A DNA stretch of 64,000 nucleotides, taken from positions 186,001-250,000 of the forward strand of contig NZ_MQTZ01000044.1 in assembly GCF_001939115.1 (NCBI RefSeq), written 5' to 3'. Origin of the DNA: Leptolyngbya sp. 'hensonii' (lineage in GTDB: Bacteria > Cyanobacteriota > Cyanobacteriia > GCF-001939115). This document shows, in pieces, positions 36,244 through 44,382 of the stretch (its first letter is position 1; every line of letters begins with the position of its first letter). The notes under the pieces were generated by a model that ran no database searches, was not told the origin of the DNA, and saw only the letters and a list, made by a program, of their open reading frames with translations. The translations under genes and the position numbers were made by a program.

Positions 36244-38232
36244 TCAGGTTGGTTTGAGTAAGCGATCCAGAAAGTATTGACGGTAGAGTTCGCAACGGGA
36301 AACCACTTCATTCCCCTGCAGATGGATCAGGCCCAGGCCATTGAGCTTAAAGGCCAGTTCGGGGTCTAACCGAACGGGTTCAGTTTGAGTCATCACAGCT
36401 TGAATCGCTGTGGACAGCTCAGGATGTTCTTTCAAATTGTGCAAATGCCGCCTCAGATGATCGCCATAAATCCCCGATTCTGTCGGTGCATGTTTGAGCA
36501 GATCTGTCAGCGGTGCTTTGCGGCAGGCCAGATGATGGAGCAGTACGCGCACGAGGTAGGGATGTCCACCCGTCATGTCCATTACCTGGGTAATCTGATC
36601 GGTGGCCAGGAGTAAACCATGACGCGCTGCTAATTGGATCACCTGAGCTGTCGTAAATTCTGGTAGGGCAACTTCCAACCCCACATTAAACGGGGAGGAT
36701 GTGGTGTCCATGACAATATACACATCCGTGGAGTAGGCCATGATCAGCCTTAAATGGGACCAGAGCTTTTTCGTCTTGGCATCTTCATGACAGGTCCGCA
36801 GAAACTTGAGAAACTCCTTCGCCACCCGATGATTGGGAAAGATTTCATCCACATCATCCAGACCCAGGACCAGGGGACGATCGCAGGTGGGGAGCAAAAA
36901 CTTCTCGAAGAACCGCTTGCAATTGATCAGGGGAGAGAATCGTTTCTCATTCCAGGATTCATCAATGCTCTCAGACGCGATCTCAAATTCATCCCCCAGG
37001 CAGAAGCAAAACTGCCGCAAAAACTGGTTCAGGTCTGTATGGGCACTGTCATCAAACAGGGAGAGGGACAGGGCAATCACCTGATAGCCCTGCCGCTCGG
37101 CATAGTGGATAATCCGCCCCATCAGGGTGGTTTTACCCGTATCCAGTGGACCTTTGATCCGAACAAATCCGGCCTGTCTGCTGATTTCCTGACAACAGGC
37201 GATTTCGATCGGTTGATCAATGTATAAGGGCGAATCTGATGGCGTGGGTTCGCAGGGATCGGCCTTACAGGGGGACTCTCCCGTAGAGGTAGTTCTCAGC
37301 TCTCTCCCTGTATCCGACGGGCAGGATACACGGGTAGGATAGCTAGACTCATTCATCAACCGTTGCACTGCTTCCAGCGCTTCTCTGGCATTTTGATAGC
37401 GCTGATAGTCATTTCTCCTGATCATCTTGTTGAGGATCTCAAGCAGACCAAAGTTGATGGAAAAATCCTGGCTCAGAGAGGAGAAACTGCATTCCCGCAT
37501 GATGGGATCTCTGGGCAGTTGGGTCGGGGCCAGCCCCGTGAGGGCCTGGATGATTAACATGCCGACCGCATACACATCGCTGCTGGGATTGGGGTGCCCT
37601 TCTAATTGTTCAGGGGGGGTATAACCACGAGACTCTATCGATACGGTGAGGTCATTTTTGTTATTGTCATCCCCTTGCTGGCGAACTTCTTTAACCGCTC
37701 CAAAGTCGATTAACACAATCTTTTGATCGGCTCTACGGCGAATTAAATTTGCTGGTTTAATATCTCGATGAATGACACCCTGGTCATGCACAAAAGCAAG
37801 CACCTGCAAAATGTCATGCAATAGCTCAGTTGCCCTATACTGAGGCATTTTCTGCTCAGCCTGCAATTCCTGTTCCAGAGTTTGCCCCTCTATATAATCC
37901 TGAACCAGATAAAATTCTCCGTTTTGCTCAAAGTAAGCCAGTAATTCAGGAATCTGATCATGGGCTTGACCGAGCTGATCCAGAATACAAGCCTCCCGAT
38001 CGAATAAACGTCTGGCAATTTCCAAATTTGCTGGATTATTCTGCTTGGGTTTGAGCTGCTTGACGACCACAATAGGCTGACTGGGCAAATCATGGTCTAT
38101 CGCTAGGAAGGTCTGTCCAAAGCCGCCACCGCCAATCTGGCGAATCACTTCATAACGACCTTTCAACGTATCGCCAGGCTGCAAAATATGACCATTCTGC
38201 AACCCTTGAATCAGATTATTCATGATATTCAC
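36244..38232 (-). CDS. Ser/Thr protein kinase fused to an AAA_35-like NTPase
   Basis: The 662-aa protein has a complete eukaryotic-type kinase domain (about 24-290): Gly loop GGGGFG at 34-39, catalytic Lys58 in VVVKQL, HRDIKPANL with Asp157, and DFG at 176-178. After a Ser/Pro/Cys-rich linker comes an NTPase domain: Walker A GPLDTGKTT at 361-369 and Walker B LVLGLDDVDEIF near 454-465. This NTPase looks related to the N-terminal domain of the WD40 protein encoded next, so the two proteins may be paralogous or form a joint complex. No membrane helix is evident. The gene lies at the edge of a repeat-rich intergenic region that must carry its promoter. Confidence 0.9.
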   Translation of the reverse strand: MNIMNNLIQGLQNGHILQPGDTLKGRYEVIRQIGGGGFGQTFLAIDHDLPSQPIVVVKQLKPKQNNPANLEIARRLFDREACILDQLGQAHDQIPELLAYFEQNGEFYLVQDYIEGQTLEQELQAEQKMPQYRATELLHDILQVLAFVHDQGVIHRDIKPANLIRRRADQKIVLIDFGAVKEVRQQGDDNNKNDLTVSIESRGYTPPEQLEGHPNPSSDVYAVGMLIIQALTGLAPTQLPRDPIMRECSFSSLSQDFSINFGLLEILNKMIRRNDYQRYQNAREALEAVQRLMNESSYPTRVSCPSDTGRELRTTSTGESPCKADPCEPTPSDSPLYIDQPIEIACCQEISRQAGFVRIKGPLDTGKTTLMGRIIHYAERQGYQVIALSLSLFDDSAHTDLNQFLRQFCFCLGDEFEIASESIDESWNEKRFSPLINCKRFFEKFLLPTCDRPLVLGLDDVDEIFPNHRVAKEFLKFLRTCHEDAKTKKLWSHLRLIMAYSTDVYIVMDTTSSPFNVGLEVALPEFTTAQVIQLAARHGLLLATDQITQVMDMTGGHPYLVRVLLHHLACRKAPLTDLLKHAPTESGIYGDHLRRHLHNLKEHPELSTAIQAVMTQTEPVRLDPELAFKLNGLGLIHLQGNEVVSRCELYRQYFLDRLLKPT

Positions 38233-38324
38233 CTTAGAAATAGCTGCCTATTTCCGGTTATTTCTACTCTCTAATACGCCCTGTCCTATGGGTCAGAGAG
38301 ACTTCTTCAGAGTGCAGTTCCTGA

Positions 38325-38552
38325 TTGACTGACAAAACTTTTCCTGTAGTAGCATGGCAAGCTTAAACTGTTGGTTTAATCACGAGACAGTTCCAGCGTT
38401 TTAGAGACGTTTGACCTGACAACTTAGACTTGCCGCGCTAGTAGGTTGGGTGGAGCAGAGCGAAACCCAACATTGTCAAGGCTTTTACGTTGGGTTGAGG
38501 AACGAAATCCAACCTACGAGATTTCCAGGGTTCCAGGAGTTTTGTCAGTCAA
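38325..38552. repeat. 15-bp perfect inverted repeats flanking a 228-bp segment
   Basis: TTGACTGACAAAACT (38325-38339) and AGTTTTGTCAGTCAA (38538-38552) are exact inverse complements. They enclose another inverted-repeat element (38441-38517), giving a nested arrangement. This could be a decayed mobile element interrupted by the second repeat. Confidence 0.55.
38441..38517. repeat. Dispersed GTAGGTTGGGT-type inverted repeat
   Basis: The termini GTAGGTTGG (38441-38449) and CCAACCTAC (38509-38517) are exact inverse complements, and GAAACCCAAC pairs with GTTGGGTT inside. The sequence matches a repeat I know to be very common between genes of cyanobacteria. It has no coding capacity. Confidence 0.7.
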
Positions 38553-38748
38553 CCAAGCGCAGTCCTCTTAACCAAAGAAAAACGGAAAGAGGATAGAGAT
38601 TCAGAATCACAGCTACCCTGTTACTGTTTCTTTGAACGAGACAGAAATTGTGATTTGTGGCTTTTTCTACTCGAAACCATCTCCATCATAGGGGAGGCTG
38701 TTTTGCCCAGCTACCTTTTTTGAACTTTCTTTAGACAATAAAAATTTC

Positions 38749-38882
38749 GGCGTTGCTGAATGAAGGAATGAATCAGGAGCGTGAACAAGATGCTCATACT
38801 CCTAGAGTTTTGCATTGATAGGGAGTGGGAGCGTCTCGCTCACGTTCAGATCGGGCAAATCATATCGTGATTCAGCAACGCC
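38749..38882. mobile_element. MITE-like element with 13-bp terminal inverted repeats
   Basis: GGCGTTGCTGAAT (38749-38761) and ATTCAGCAACGCC (38870-38882) are perfect terminal inverted repeats around 108 bp of non-coding sequence. Inside are small hairpins such as GAGCGTCTCGCTC. Termini of the form GGCGTTGCTGAAT are familiar from cyanobacterial IS5/IS4-type insertion sequences, so this is probably a non-autonomous derivative mobilised by such a transposase. No transposase gene lies in the window. Confidence 0.68.
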
Positions 38883-39083
38883 AAAATCTCGACCTCAGAA
38901 GCAGGTGGAAGAGATTTCCTGCCATCATGGCCAAGGAGGGCTTTGCCAACATCCTGGCAAGCGTTCGGTTCTAGAGTGGCCCCTGATTGAAAGGATTTTG
39001 AGGAAGCAGGAGGCCAACCCTATTTTCTGGCTGCCTCCTGGCCCCTGCTTGAGACCCAAAGGGGTCTAAGGGTTACGCTCAAG

Positions 39084-39179
39084 CTAGATAATCTTGGTCG
39101 CTCTCAGGCCAAAAAATAGACCCAGAGCGAGGGCATAAGCAGTGCCCAGAAGGAACAGGTAAGAGATAGCGCCGCTCAT
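39084..39179 (-). CDS. petL: Cytochrome b6f complex subunit PetL-like miniprotein
   Basis: This is a 31-residue single-helix protein: MSGAISYLFLLGTAYALALG, then LFFGLRATKII. The pattern of a hydrophobic helix ending in a short Gly-Leu-Arg-x-x-Lys-(I/L)-(I/L) tail matches cyanobacterial PetL, a small subunit that stabilises the cytochrome b6f complex in the thylakoid. GGAGAAAG stands 4 nt before the ATG, a strong ribosome binding site. It is divergent from aroB, 121 bp apart. The assignment is from memory of the family pattern; the length of 31 is typical. Confidence 0.75.
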   Translation of the reverse strand: MSGAISYLFLLGTAYALALGLFFGLRATKII

Positions 39180-39300
39180 TAATCTTTCTCCATGATTATT
39201 TCATACAGAAAATTATAGCGGGCTGGTACCCCCCCAGATCAGACCAGCTATTGCAGTCTGTCCTGCGGTAAAATACAGCCCACGATCGCATTGACAATCC

Positions 39301-40407
39301 ATGAACTCCACTATTATTTCTGTCGATTTACTCCAAAATCCCTACGAGATTGTGATTGCATCCGGTGGGCTGGAGGAACTGGGCACCCGGATGGCCGATT
39401 TAAAACTGGGGGAAAAAGTGCTGCTGGCTTCGAATCCAGTCATCTTTCGCCACTATGGAGAGCGGGCGATCGGAGCCTTACAACAGGCAGGGTTTGCAGT
39501 TAATTCCTGTATCCTACCGGCAGGGGAACGCTACAAAACCCTGAACTCAATCCAGAAAATCTATGATGCTGCCCTGGAGAATCGCCTGGAACGTTCCTCA
39601 ACCCTGGTCGCTCTGGGGGGGGGCATTATTGGAGACATGACCGGGTTTGCAGCGGCGACCTGGCTGCGGGGCATCAACTTTGTCCAGGTTCCGACCTCCT
39701 TATTAGCCATGGTCGATGCGGCGATTGGGGGCAAGACAGGGGTCAACCACCCCCAGGGCAAAAATTTGATTGGAGCCTTTCATCAACCCCGGTTGGTCCT
39801 GATTGATCCCCAGGTGCTCCAAACCCTTCCCGCACGAGAATTTCGGGCTGGAATGGCCGAGGTGATCAAGTATGGCGTGATCTGGGACGGGGGCTTATTC
39901 AAACAGTTAGAACAAACTCCAAGGCTGGACCAGGCCCGTTACCTGAGCCCAGAACTCTTACAGGAGATTCTGACCCGATCCTGTCAGGCTAAAGCCCATA
40001 TTGTTAGCAAGGATGAAAAGGAAAATGACCTGCGGGCCATTTTGAACTATGGCCACACGATCGGCCATGCGATCGAAAGTTTGACTGGCTACCGCACCCT
40101 TAATCATGGGGAAGCGGTAGCCATAGGCATGGTGGCGGTTGGAGACCTAGCCGTGGAGATGGGTCTGTGGGATCGGGACGCCGCGAATCGCCAACTGGCT
40201 CTGATTCACAAGGCGGGGCTGCCGACGCAAATTCCACCGGATCTGGACCCAGATGCCATTCTTGCAGCCCTTCAGACGGACAAGAAAGTGAAAGCAGGGC
40301 AGGTCCGATTTGTGCTGCCCACCCAGATTGGGGCGGCGATCGTGGCCGACCAGGTGGGGTCCGATCAGGTCAGGCAGGTGATCTCCAGGGCTCAAAATCC
40401 TGCCTGA
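39301..40407 (+). CDS. aroB: 3-dehydroquinate synthase
   Basis: The 368-aa enzyme makes 3-dehydroquinate from DAHP, the second step of the shikimate pathway, using NAD+ and a divalent metal. Visible signatures are the NAD-binding [19 protein letters not shown], the metal and substrate residues in [11 protein letters not shown], and the metal-binding His residues in [12 protein letters not shown] and [12 protein letters not shown]. Length is normal. No other shikimate gene is nearby. It is followed by a membrane glycosyltransferase-like gene after 136 bp. Confidence 0.96.
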   Translation: MNSTIISVDLLQNPYEIVIASGGLEELGTRMADLKLGEKVLLASNPVIFRHYGERAIGALQQAGFAVNSCILPAGERYKTLNSIQKIYDAALENRLERSSTLVALGGGIIGDMTGFAAATWLRGINFVQVPTSLLAMVDAAIGGKTGVNHPQGKNLIGAFHQPRLVLIDPQVLQTLPAREFRAGMAEVIKYGVIWDGGLFKQLEQTPRLDQARYLSPELLQEILTRSCQAKAHIVSKDEKENDLRAILNYGHTIGHAIESLTGYRTLNHGEAVAIGMVAVGDLAVEMGLWDRDAANRQLALIHKAGLPTQIPPDLDPDAILAALQTDKKVKAGQVRFVLPTQIGAAIVADQVGSDQVRQVISRAQNPA

Positions 40408-40543
40408 GTTGCTGCCTCAGGACAAAGCTATGGCTCCGAAATTTCTACCCGAATCTGACTCGAAAAAACAGCTTTTTCGCCTGGAATCCCCTAATTTGGT
40501 AATGCCCTTCTTTTTTGGGGCTTGAACCGCAAGCAATCCAGGC

Positions 40544-41992
40544 ATGAACTTCATTGCAAGACTGATGGCCCTGCTCATAGCCTCTTTACTGAGTATGGAT
40601 CTCATCCATGCCGGTTTTGGGAAATTCTTTGCTATCCAGGCTGGCGCAGAACAATCGATTTCATTAGACGCTGCGACCCGCTTGAGAATCAGCCTGTTCT
40701 ATCTGGCCCTGAACCTGATCTATCTCCTCTGGATCTGGAACGGGCGACAGCATCGCCGATCTCAGCCTGCCCTACTGCCTGATGGGAAAACTGACTCACC
40801 TGAATCTGTTGCCTCTGGTTCCTTTACGGCCTGCTTGAGCATGGCCCTTCCCTTTTTAATCCTGGCTGTTGCTATCTATCCCATTGGTAGTGATATCTAT
40901 CTCTATTTGCATTATGGCTTGATGGCTTCACAGGGCATCAATCCGTTCATGGTCAGTGCCAGTAGCTTTATGTCTGAGTTTTCTCCCTTTTTGCGCTGGG
41001 AACAAACCTCCACCTACGGTCCTCTGGCGATCGGAGTCTTTGCCCTGGCCGCAGGTTTGACCAAAATCAGCCCATTGCTGGCGATTTATAGCCTGAAGGG
41101 ATTCTGCCTCATGTTTCATCTCCTGAATGCTTTTTTGATCTGGCAATTACTGGCCTCCTCACCCTTGCGATCGGCAGTTACAACTGCTTACCTCCTGCAT
41201 CCGCTCCTCCTGTTTGAGCAGATCAGTATTGCCCATATTGATGTCTTAATGGCGACGACCCTGTTGGGATTCATGCTCTGCTTTAAACAGGGGCGCTATA
41301 CTGCCGGTTTGTTATTACTCTGGCTGGGATTTCTCACCAAAACCCTGCCGATTCTCTGGTTCCCTCTGGCCACTGTATTTCTAATGAGAAAGGGGCAATG
41401 GCGTAGTCTCCTGACCGGGATGCTGCTGATTGTGGCGGCGATCGGAGCCTTGCAAAAAACCATTTTGCCGACAGCAGAAGAATGGACCAGTTTACTGAAT
41501 CCAGGGGTTTCTGGAAAGTCCATGAATTCTCTCTATGCTCTTCTCAACTGGACCCTCAATGGTGGAGGTTCAATCACCGCAACAACCCGGCTCTGGATTC
41601 TTTCAGGGTTTAGTCTATCCATGCTCATATTGGTAGGAATTTATGCGGTAATCGCCCTCTGGAAAATCGGGTTTAAACCGGAAGGTTTTGAATCAGAGGT
41701 GTTCTTAGAAATCGGCTGGACAACGTTGCTGCTATTGCTCCTGGCGACCCCATGGCTGATGCCCTGGTATAGCTCGATTCTGCTGCCGATCGCCGCTGTT
41801 TGTATGACAGCCTGCCGATTTACAGTCATGGCCTTAACTTTTTGCTTTGCGGCCAGTTGCTGCTATACCCTACTCAGTTGGACTGCGGTTCAAAGTGCTG
41901 TCGCAACCGGAATTCCGCTTCTGGTTCTGTTATTTTTGCTGCTTGCTCCGGCAGTTGGAATCATCGAACTTCGGCTGACAGAAAAGTTATAG
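40544..41992 (+). CDS. Polytopic membrane protein, probable GT-C type glycosyltransferase
   Basis: The 482-aa protein has about ten to twelve membrane helices. A loop after the third helix carries PIGSDIYLYLHYGLMASQGINPF and later TSTYGPLAIG. This Asp and the N-P-F and T-Y-G-P motifs are typical of GT-C enzymes that use lipid-linked sugars, such as MptA/MptB mannosyltransferases. Donor and acceptor are unknown. The ATG at 40544 is the first start that keeps the hydrophobic N-terminus intact; an upstream ribosome binding site is weak. It may share a transcript with the next small membrane protein, 115 bp downstream, but that is uncertain. Confidence 0.7.
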   Translation: MNFIARLMALLIASLLSMDLIHAGFGKFFAIQAGAEQSISLDAATRLRISLFYLALNLIYLLWIWNGRQHRRSQPALLPDGKTDSPESVASGSFTACLSMALPFLILAVAIYPIGSDIYLYLHYGLMASQGINPFMVSASSFMSEFSPFLRWEQTSTYGPLAIGVFALAAGLTKISPLLAIYSLKGFCLMFHLLNAFLIWQLLASSPLRSAVTTAYLLHPLLLFEQISIAHIDVLMATTLLGFMLCFKQGRYTAGLLLLWLGFLTKTLPILWFPLATVFLMRKGQWRSLLTGMLLIVAAIGALQKTILPTAEEWTSLLNPGVSGKSMNSLYALLNWTLNGGGSITATTRLWILSGFSLSMLILVGIYAVIALWKIGFKPEGFESEVFLEIGWTTLLLLLLATPWLMPWYSSILLPIAAVCMTACRFTVMALTFCFAASCCYTLLSWTAVQSAVATGIPLLVLLFLLLAPAVGIIELRLTEKL

Positions 41993-42107
41993 AACTGCAA
42001 TTTTTACTTTAAACAAGTTCATAAAAACAAGTAAAGTTTCTGTTTGCAAAGCTGTTGAATTTATTCATGTTTATCTCAAAAAACTTTCGATAAGCTTGAA
42101 GGTAGAC

Positions 42108-42650
42108 ATGAATCAGAGCTCATTCATCTTTATGCATACCCCATTTCCTTCATCTGCAAATACGGAAACTGAGTCCAGGCCGTTTCCATGGCAGATGCTG
42201 ACTATTTTTGCCCTGGCCTTCTGGATCAGCACCAGCTTGCTGCTGGATCTGCTGGTCATGCCCAGTCTTTATCTATCTGGAATGATGAGCCAACCTGGAT
42301 TTGCAGGAGCCAGTTATTCCCTCTTCTGGTTATTTAATCGCATGGAATTGGTTTGTGCTGCAGTGGCGCTGACCGGGTTGCTCGTCCTGAGAGGACGGCA
42401 AACGGTTTTTAGTCGCAAAGGCTTTGTGGGAGTTTTTATCGGCTCAGTCTTGCTGAGTATTGCCCTCATCTATACCTATCTTCTAACTCCCCACATGAGT
42501 GCTTTAGGGATGCAGCTCAACTTGTTTGACACGGCTACTTCCATCCCTGCAGAGATGAATCAGTTGCATGGAGAGTATTGGGCTTTAGAGATGCTCAAGC
42601 TGGCTGGAGCCTCCCTGTTGCTGGGTCTTTGTTGCCGCAACCGAGTCTGA
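42108..42650 (+). CDS. Four-helix membrane protein, possibly DUF4149-like
   Basis: The 180-aa protein has helices near 35-57 (FALAFWISTSLLLDLLVMPS), 75-95, 105-125 and 155-175. The segment WISTSLLLDLLVMPSLYL followed by FWLFNRMELVCAAVAL resembles the TMEM205/DUF4149 group, but I am not sure of the match. The ATG at 42108 is preferred over the TTG at 42096, as GAAGGT lies 5 nt upstream. A strong terminator follows the stop codon by about 55 bp. Confidence 0.65.
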   Translation: MNQSSFIFMHTPFPSSANTETESRPFPWQMLTIFALAFWISTSLLLDLLVMPSLYLSGMMSQPGFAGASYSLFWLFNRMELVCAAVALTGLLVLRGRQTVFSRKGFVGVFIGSVLLSIALIYTYLLTPHMSALGMQLNLFDTATSIPAEMNQLHGEYWALEMLKLAGASLLLGLCCRNRV

Positions 42651-42704
42651 TCGGCTGGGTCGTCCTGAGCAGATTCGGATCCTTTTCGCTGAACAGGTGC
42701 GATG

Positions 42705-42728
42705 AGCCCCCCATTTGGGGGGCTTTTT
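42705..42728 (+). terminator. Rho-independent terminator
   Basis: AGCCCCCC (42705-42712) pairs with GGGGGGCT (42717-42724) around a four-nt loop, followed by TTTTT. It ends the transcript of the membrane protein at 42108. On the opposite strand it directly follows the GDT1-like gene and may also act there. Confidence 0.85.
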
Positions 42729-43011
42729 ATGATTCTGCTTCTGCCTTAGGCCAGAGCAAACGAATCGCCATCACGGCAAAGCCGATTGCTGCAATCCCCT
42801 TTACCAGTCGCGTGGGTAAGAGCTGTGCTGCCCCCTGGCCGATCAGGACTCCAATTAAACTGGCTAGGAGCAAGGCAGTCGCAGTGCCCAGAAAGACCGC
42901 ACGGGGGGCCTTAGAGCTTCCCCCAAGGGCGATTGCCGCCAACTGGCTTTTATCTCCCAGTTCTGCCAAAAAAACGGTAATAAAACTCAACCCAATCAAA
43001 TCCCAATTCAT
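42727..43011 (-). CDS. GDT1/TMEM165 (UPF0016) half-transporter, manganese exporter candidate
   Basis: The 94-aa protein has three helices and one copy of the ion-binding motif ELGDKS (in TVFLAELGDKSQLAAIAL). Full-length UPF0016 proteins have two such halves with ExGDxT/S in each; they move Mn2+ or Ca2+ out of the cytoplasm, as does Mnx of Synechocystis. This gene supplies one half and the adjacent gene at 43083 the other, so the transporter is probably a hetero-oligomer. The two genes are 71 bp apart on the same strand. Confidence 0.88.
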   Translation of the reverse strand: MNWDLIGLSFITVFLAELGDKSQLAAIALGGSSKAPRAVFLGTATALLLASLIGVLIGQGAAQLLPTRLVKGIAAIGFAVMAIRLLWPKAEAES

Positions 43012-43082
43012 GGCCTAGCCTCCCTCTTAGATACAGACACGATAAATCGCGTCTCAACGACCTCATCCTATTCCATCTCCCC

Positions 43083-43493
43083 CTATCCCCGAACTACGTC
43101 TCCCAGCAGGAGCAGGGACACCAGGAGGAGGACAATACCGGCAGTCGTTTCCAGGGTTCTGGGGGAGAGTCGAGAGGCAATCCACTGACCCAGCAAAACC
43201 CCAAACAAACTGGCGGTGACCAGGGCTGTTCCTGCCCCCAAAAAGACGAGCCAAGGTTGATGGGATTCAGCACTCATCAACAACGTTGTAATCTGGGTTT
43301 TGTCTCCCAGTTCCGCCAGAAAAATAGTCACAAAAGTAGAGGTAAACACTTTTAACCCCACCCAGGTAGAAGCTGGTTCGGATGATTCTGGCTCAACCAG
43401 AGGAGCAACAGATTGGGGGGCGATCTGGCTGGTGGACGGTTGAAGCGAATCGGGTGATGAGGTTAGCTGTACCATGCCCTGGTGCAATTTCAT
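43083..43493 (-). CDS. GDT1/TMEM165 (UPF0016) half-transporter with N-terminal extension
   Basis: The 136-aa protein is the partner of the 94-aa protein. Its motif is ELGDKT in TIFLAELGDKTQITTLLM, followed by LVFLGAGTALVTASLFGVLLGQ and a third helix. About 40 polar residues precede the first helix, a feature absent from the partner. A start at the second Met (MVQLTSS, six residues in) is possible. Together the pair would form the two symmetric halves of a cation exporter in the plasma or thylakoid membrane, with Mn2+ the most likely substrate in a cyanobacterium. Confidence 0.88.
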   Translation of the reverse strand: MKLHQGMVQLTSSPDSLQPSTSQIAPQSVAPLVEPESSEPASTWVGLKVFTSTFVTIFLAELGDKTQITTLLMSAESHQPWLVFLGAGTALVTASLFGVLLGQWIASRLSPRTLETTAGIVLLLVSLLLLGDVVRG

Positions 43494-43594
43494 ATTTCTT
43501 TCATTATTCTATGCCAGAAAGCTGGAAAAGTATCCAAGGGTGATCTTTCTGGGCGAATTGATTTTCTGCTCTCCTGCGTCATCGTTTGGCCAGT

Positions 43595-43957
43595 CTAGGA
43601 CTTCTCCAGTGACTGGATGGCCGTATCAAACCGATCCATCTCTGGGCTCTCATGGCCATAAACCCCAGCAATCTGCTCCTGACAGCAGTCGATCGCAAAG
43701 TCATTCACCTCGGAAGCCTCAATTCCATACAGATCCTGAAACACATCCGCCTGCACCCGGCAGAAGCGGGGACGGTCGGCATAGATACGACAATGGCGGG
43801 TGCTGTGGTCGTAGTGAATACACCAGCCCCCTTCCCCAACCAGGCTCAGGTAGAGTTCCAATTCTGGTGGCGTCAGGTATTGGTCTAGATCGGGGCGATC
43901 GTCCGGTTCCAGATGACAGCAAGCCCCACAATGCTGCACACAACGCCAGGTTGGCAT
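43595..43957 (-). CDS. YkgJ-family cysteine cluster protein
   Basis: The 120-aa protein has the family's cysteine pattern: CVQHCGACCHLEP at the N-terminus, C in GGWCIHY, then CRIYADRPRFCRV and a further CC pair near residue 92. These cysteines probably bind iron-sulfur or zinc. Function is unknown. It is preceded by no operon partner on its strand and is divergent from psb30. Confidence 0.88.
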   Translation of the reverse strand: MPTWRCVQHCGACCHLEPDDRPDLDQYLTPPELELYLSLVGEGGWCIHYDHSTRHCRIYADRPRFCRVQADVFQDLYGIEASEVNDFAIDCCQEQIAGVYGHESPEMDRFDTAIQSLEKS

Positions 43958-44101
43958 GGAAAACCTCGTTAGTAATGAAACTTTTTGAAGATTTTTGAAT
44001 TTTGTTAACTTCTCTTATTTGTGCAACACAGCCCGGTAAGATCTACAACAGCTATTGAGATCAAAATCTTATATTCGTTACAGAATACTTCAGGAGGAAA
44101 A

Positions 44102-44254
44102 ATGGAAGCTATTTTTGATGTTTTTGGAAGCATTTTTGGTATTTTTGCCGCTATCAATTGGGACGCTATCTTTCAACTCCTGTTTGTTGCTCTGATTATG
44201 CTGGCAGGCCCAGCTGTAATTTTTGTTCTGGCAATTCGGGGCGGCGATCTGTAA
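44102..44254 (+). CDS. psb30: Photosystem II subunit Psb30/Ycf12
   Basis: The 50-aa protein has a short N-terminal amphipathic part ([20 protein letters not shown]) and one membrane helix ending in [17 protein letters not shown]. The AGPxxIFxLAxRxGxL pattern is diagnostic for Psb30, a subunit next to cytochrome b559 in photosystem II. Length is as in other cyanobacteria (about 46). AGGAGG lies a few nt before the ATG, a strong ribosome binding site. It is monocistronic, followed after 128 bp by the convergent recJ. Confidence 0.93.
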   Translation: MEAIFDVFGSIFGIFAAINWDAIFQLLFVALIMLAGPAVIFVLAIRGGDL

Positions 44255-44382
44255 GCCCATCCTGGACTAATTCTCCAGTAACCCATCTGGCATGCTCAGT
44301 CAGAAAGCCAGATCAGAGCTGGAAAAATTTTTATAGTAATTTGCAATTTTAACTTGCAATGATTGCAGGGGTGAAGAACGAT

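Larger units (their letters stand above)
38233..39083. other. Repeat-rich intergenic region, no convincing gene
   Basis: The 850-bp gap carries at least three separate inverted-repeat elements, listed individually: 38325-38552, 38441-38517 and 38749-38882. Outside them, AT-rich sequence near 38233-38320 and 38600-38745 may hold the promoter of the kinase-NTPase gene. An 84-codon frame at 38815-39069 crosses the MITE-like element and is not supported as a gene. Confidence 0.6.

Noticed and set aside
38815-39069. 84-codon frame
   Set aside because: It runs out of the MITE-like element into non-coding sequence and has no ribosome binding site.
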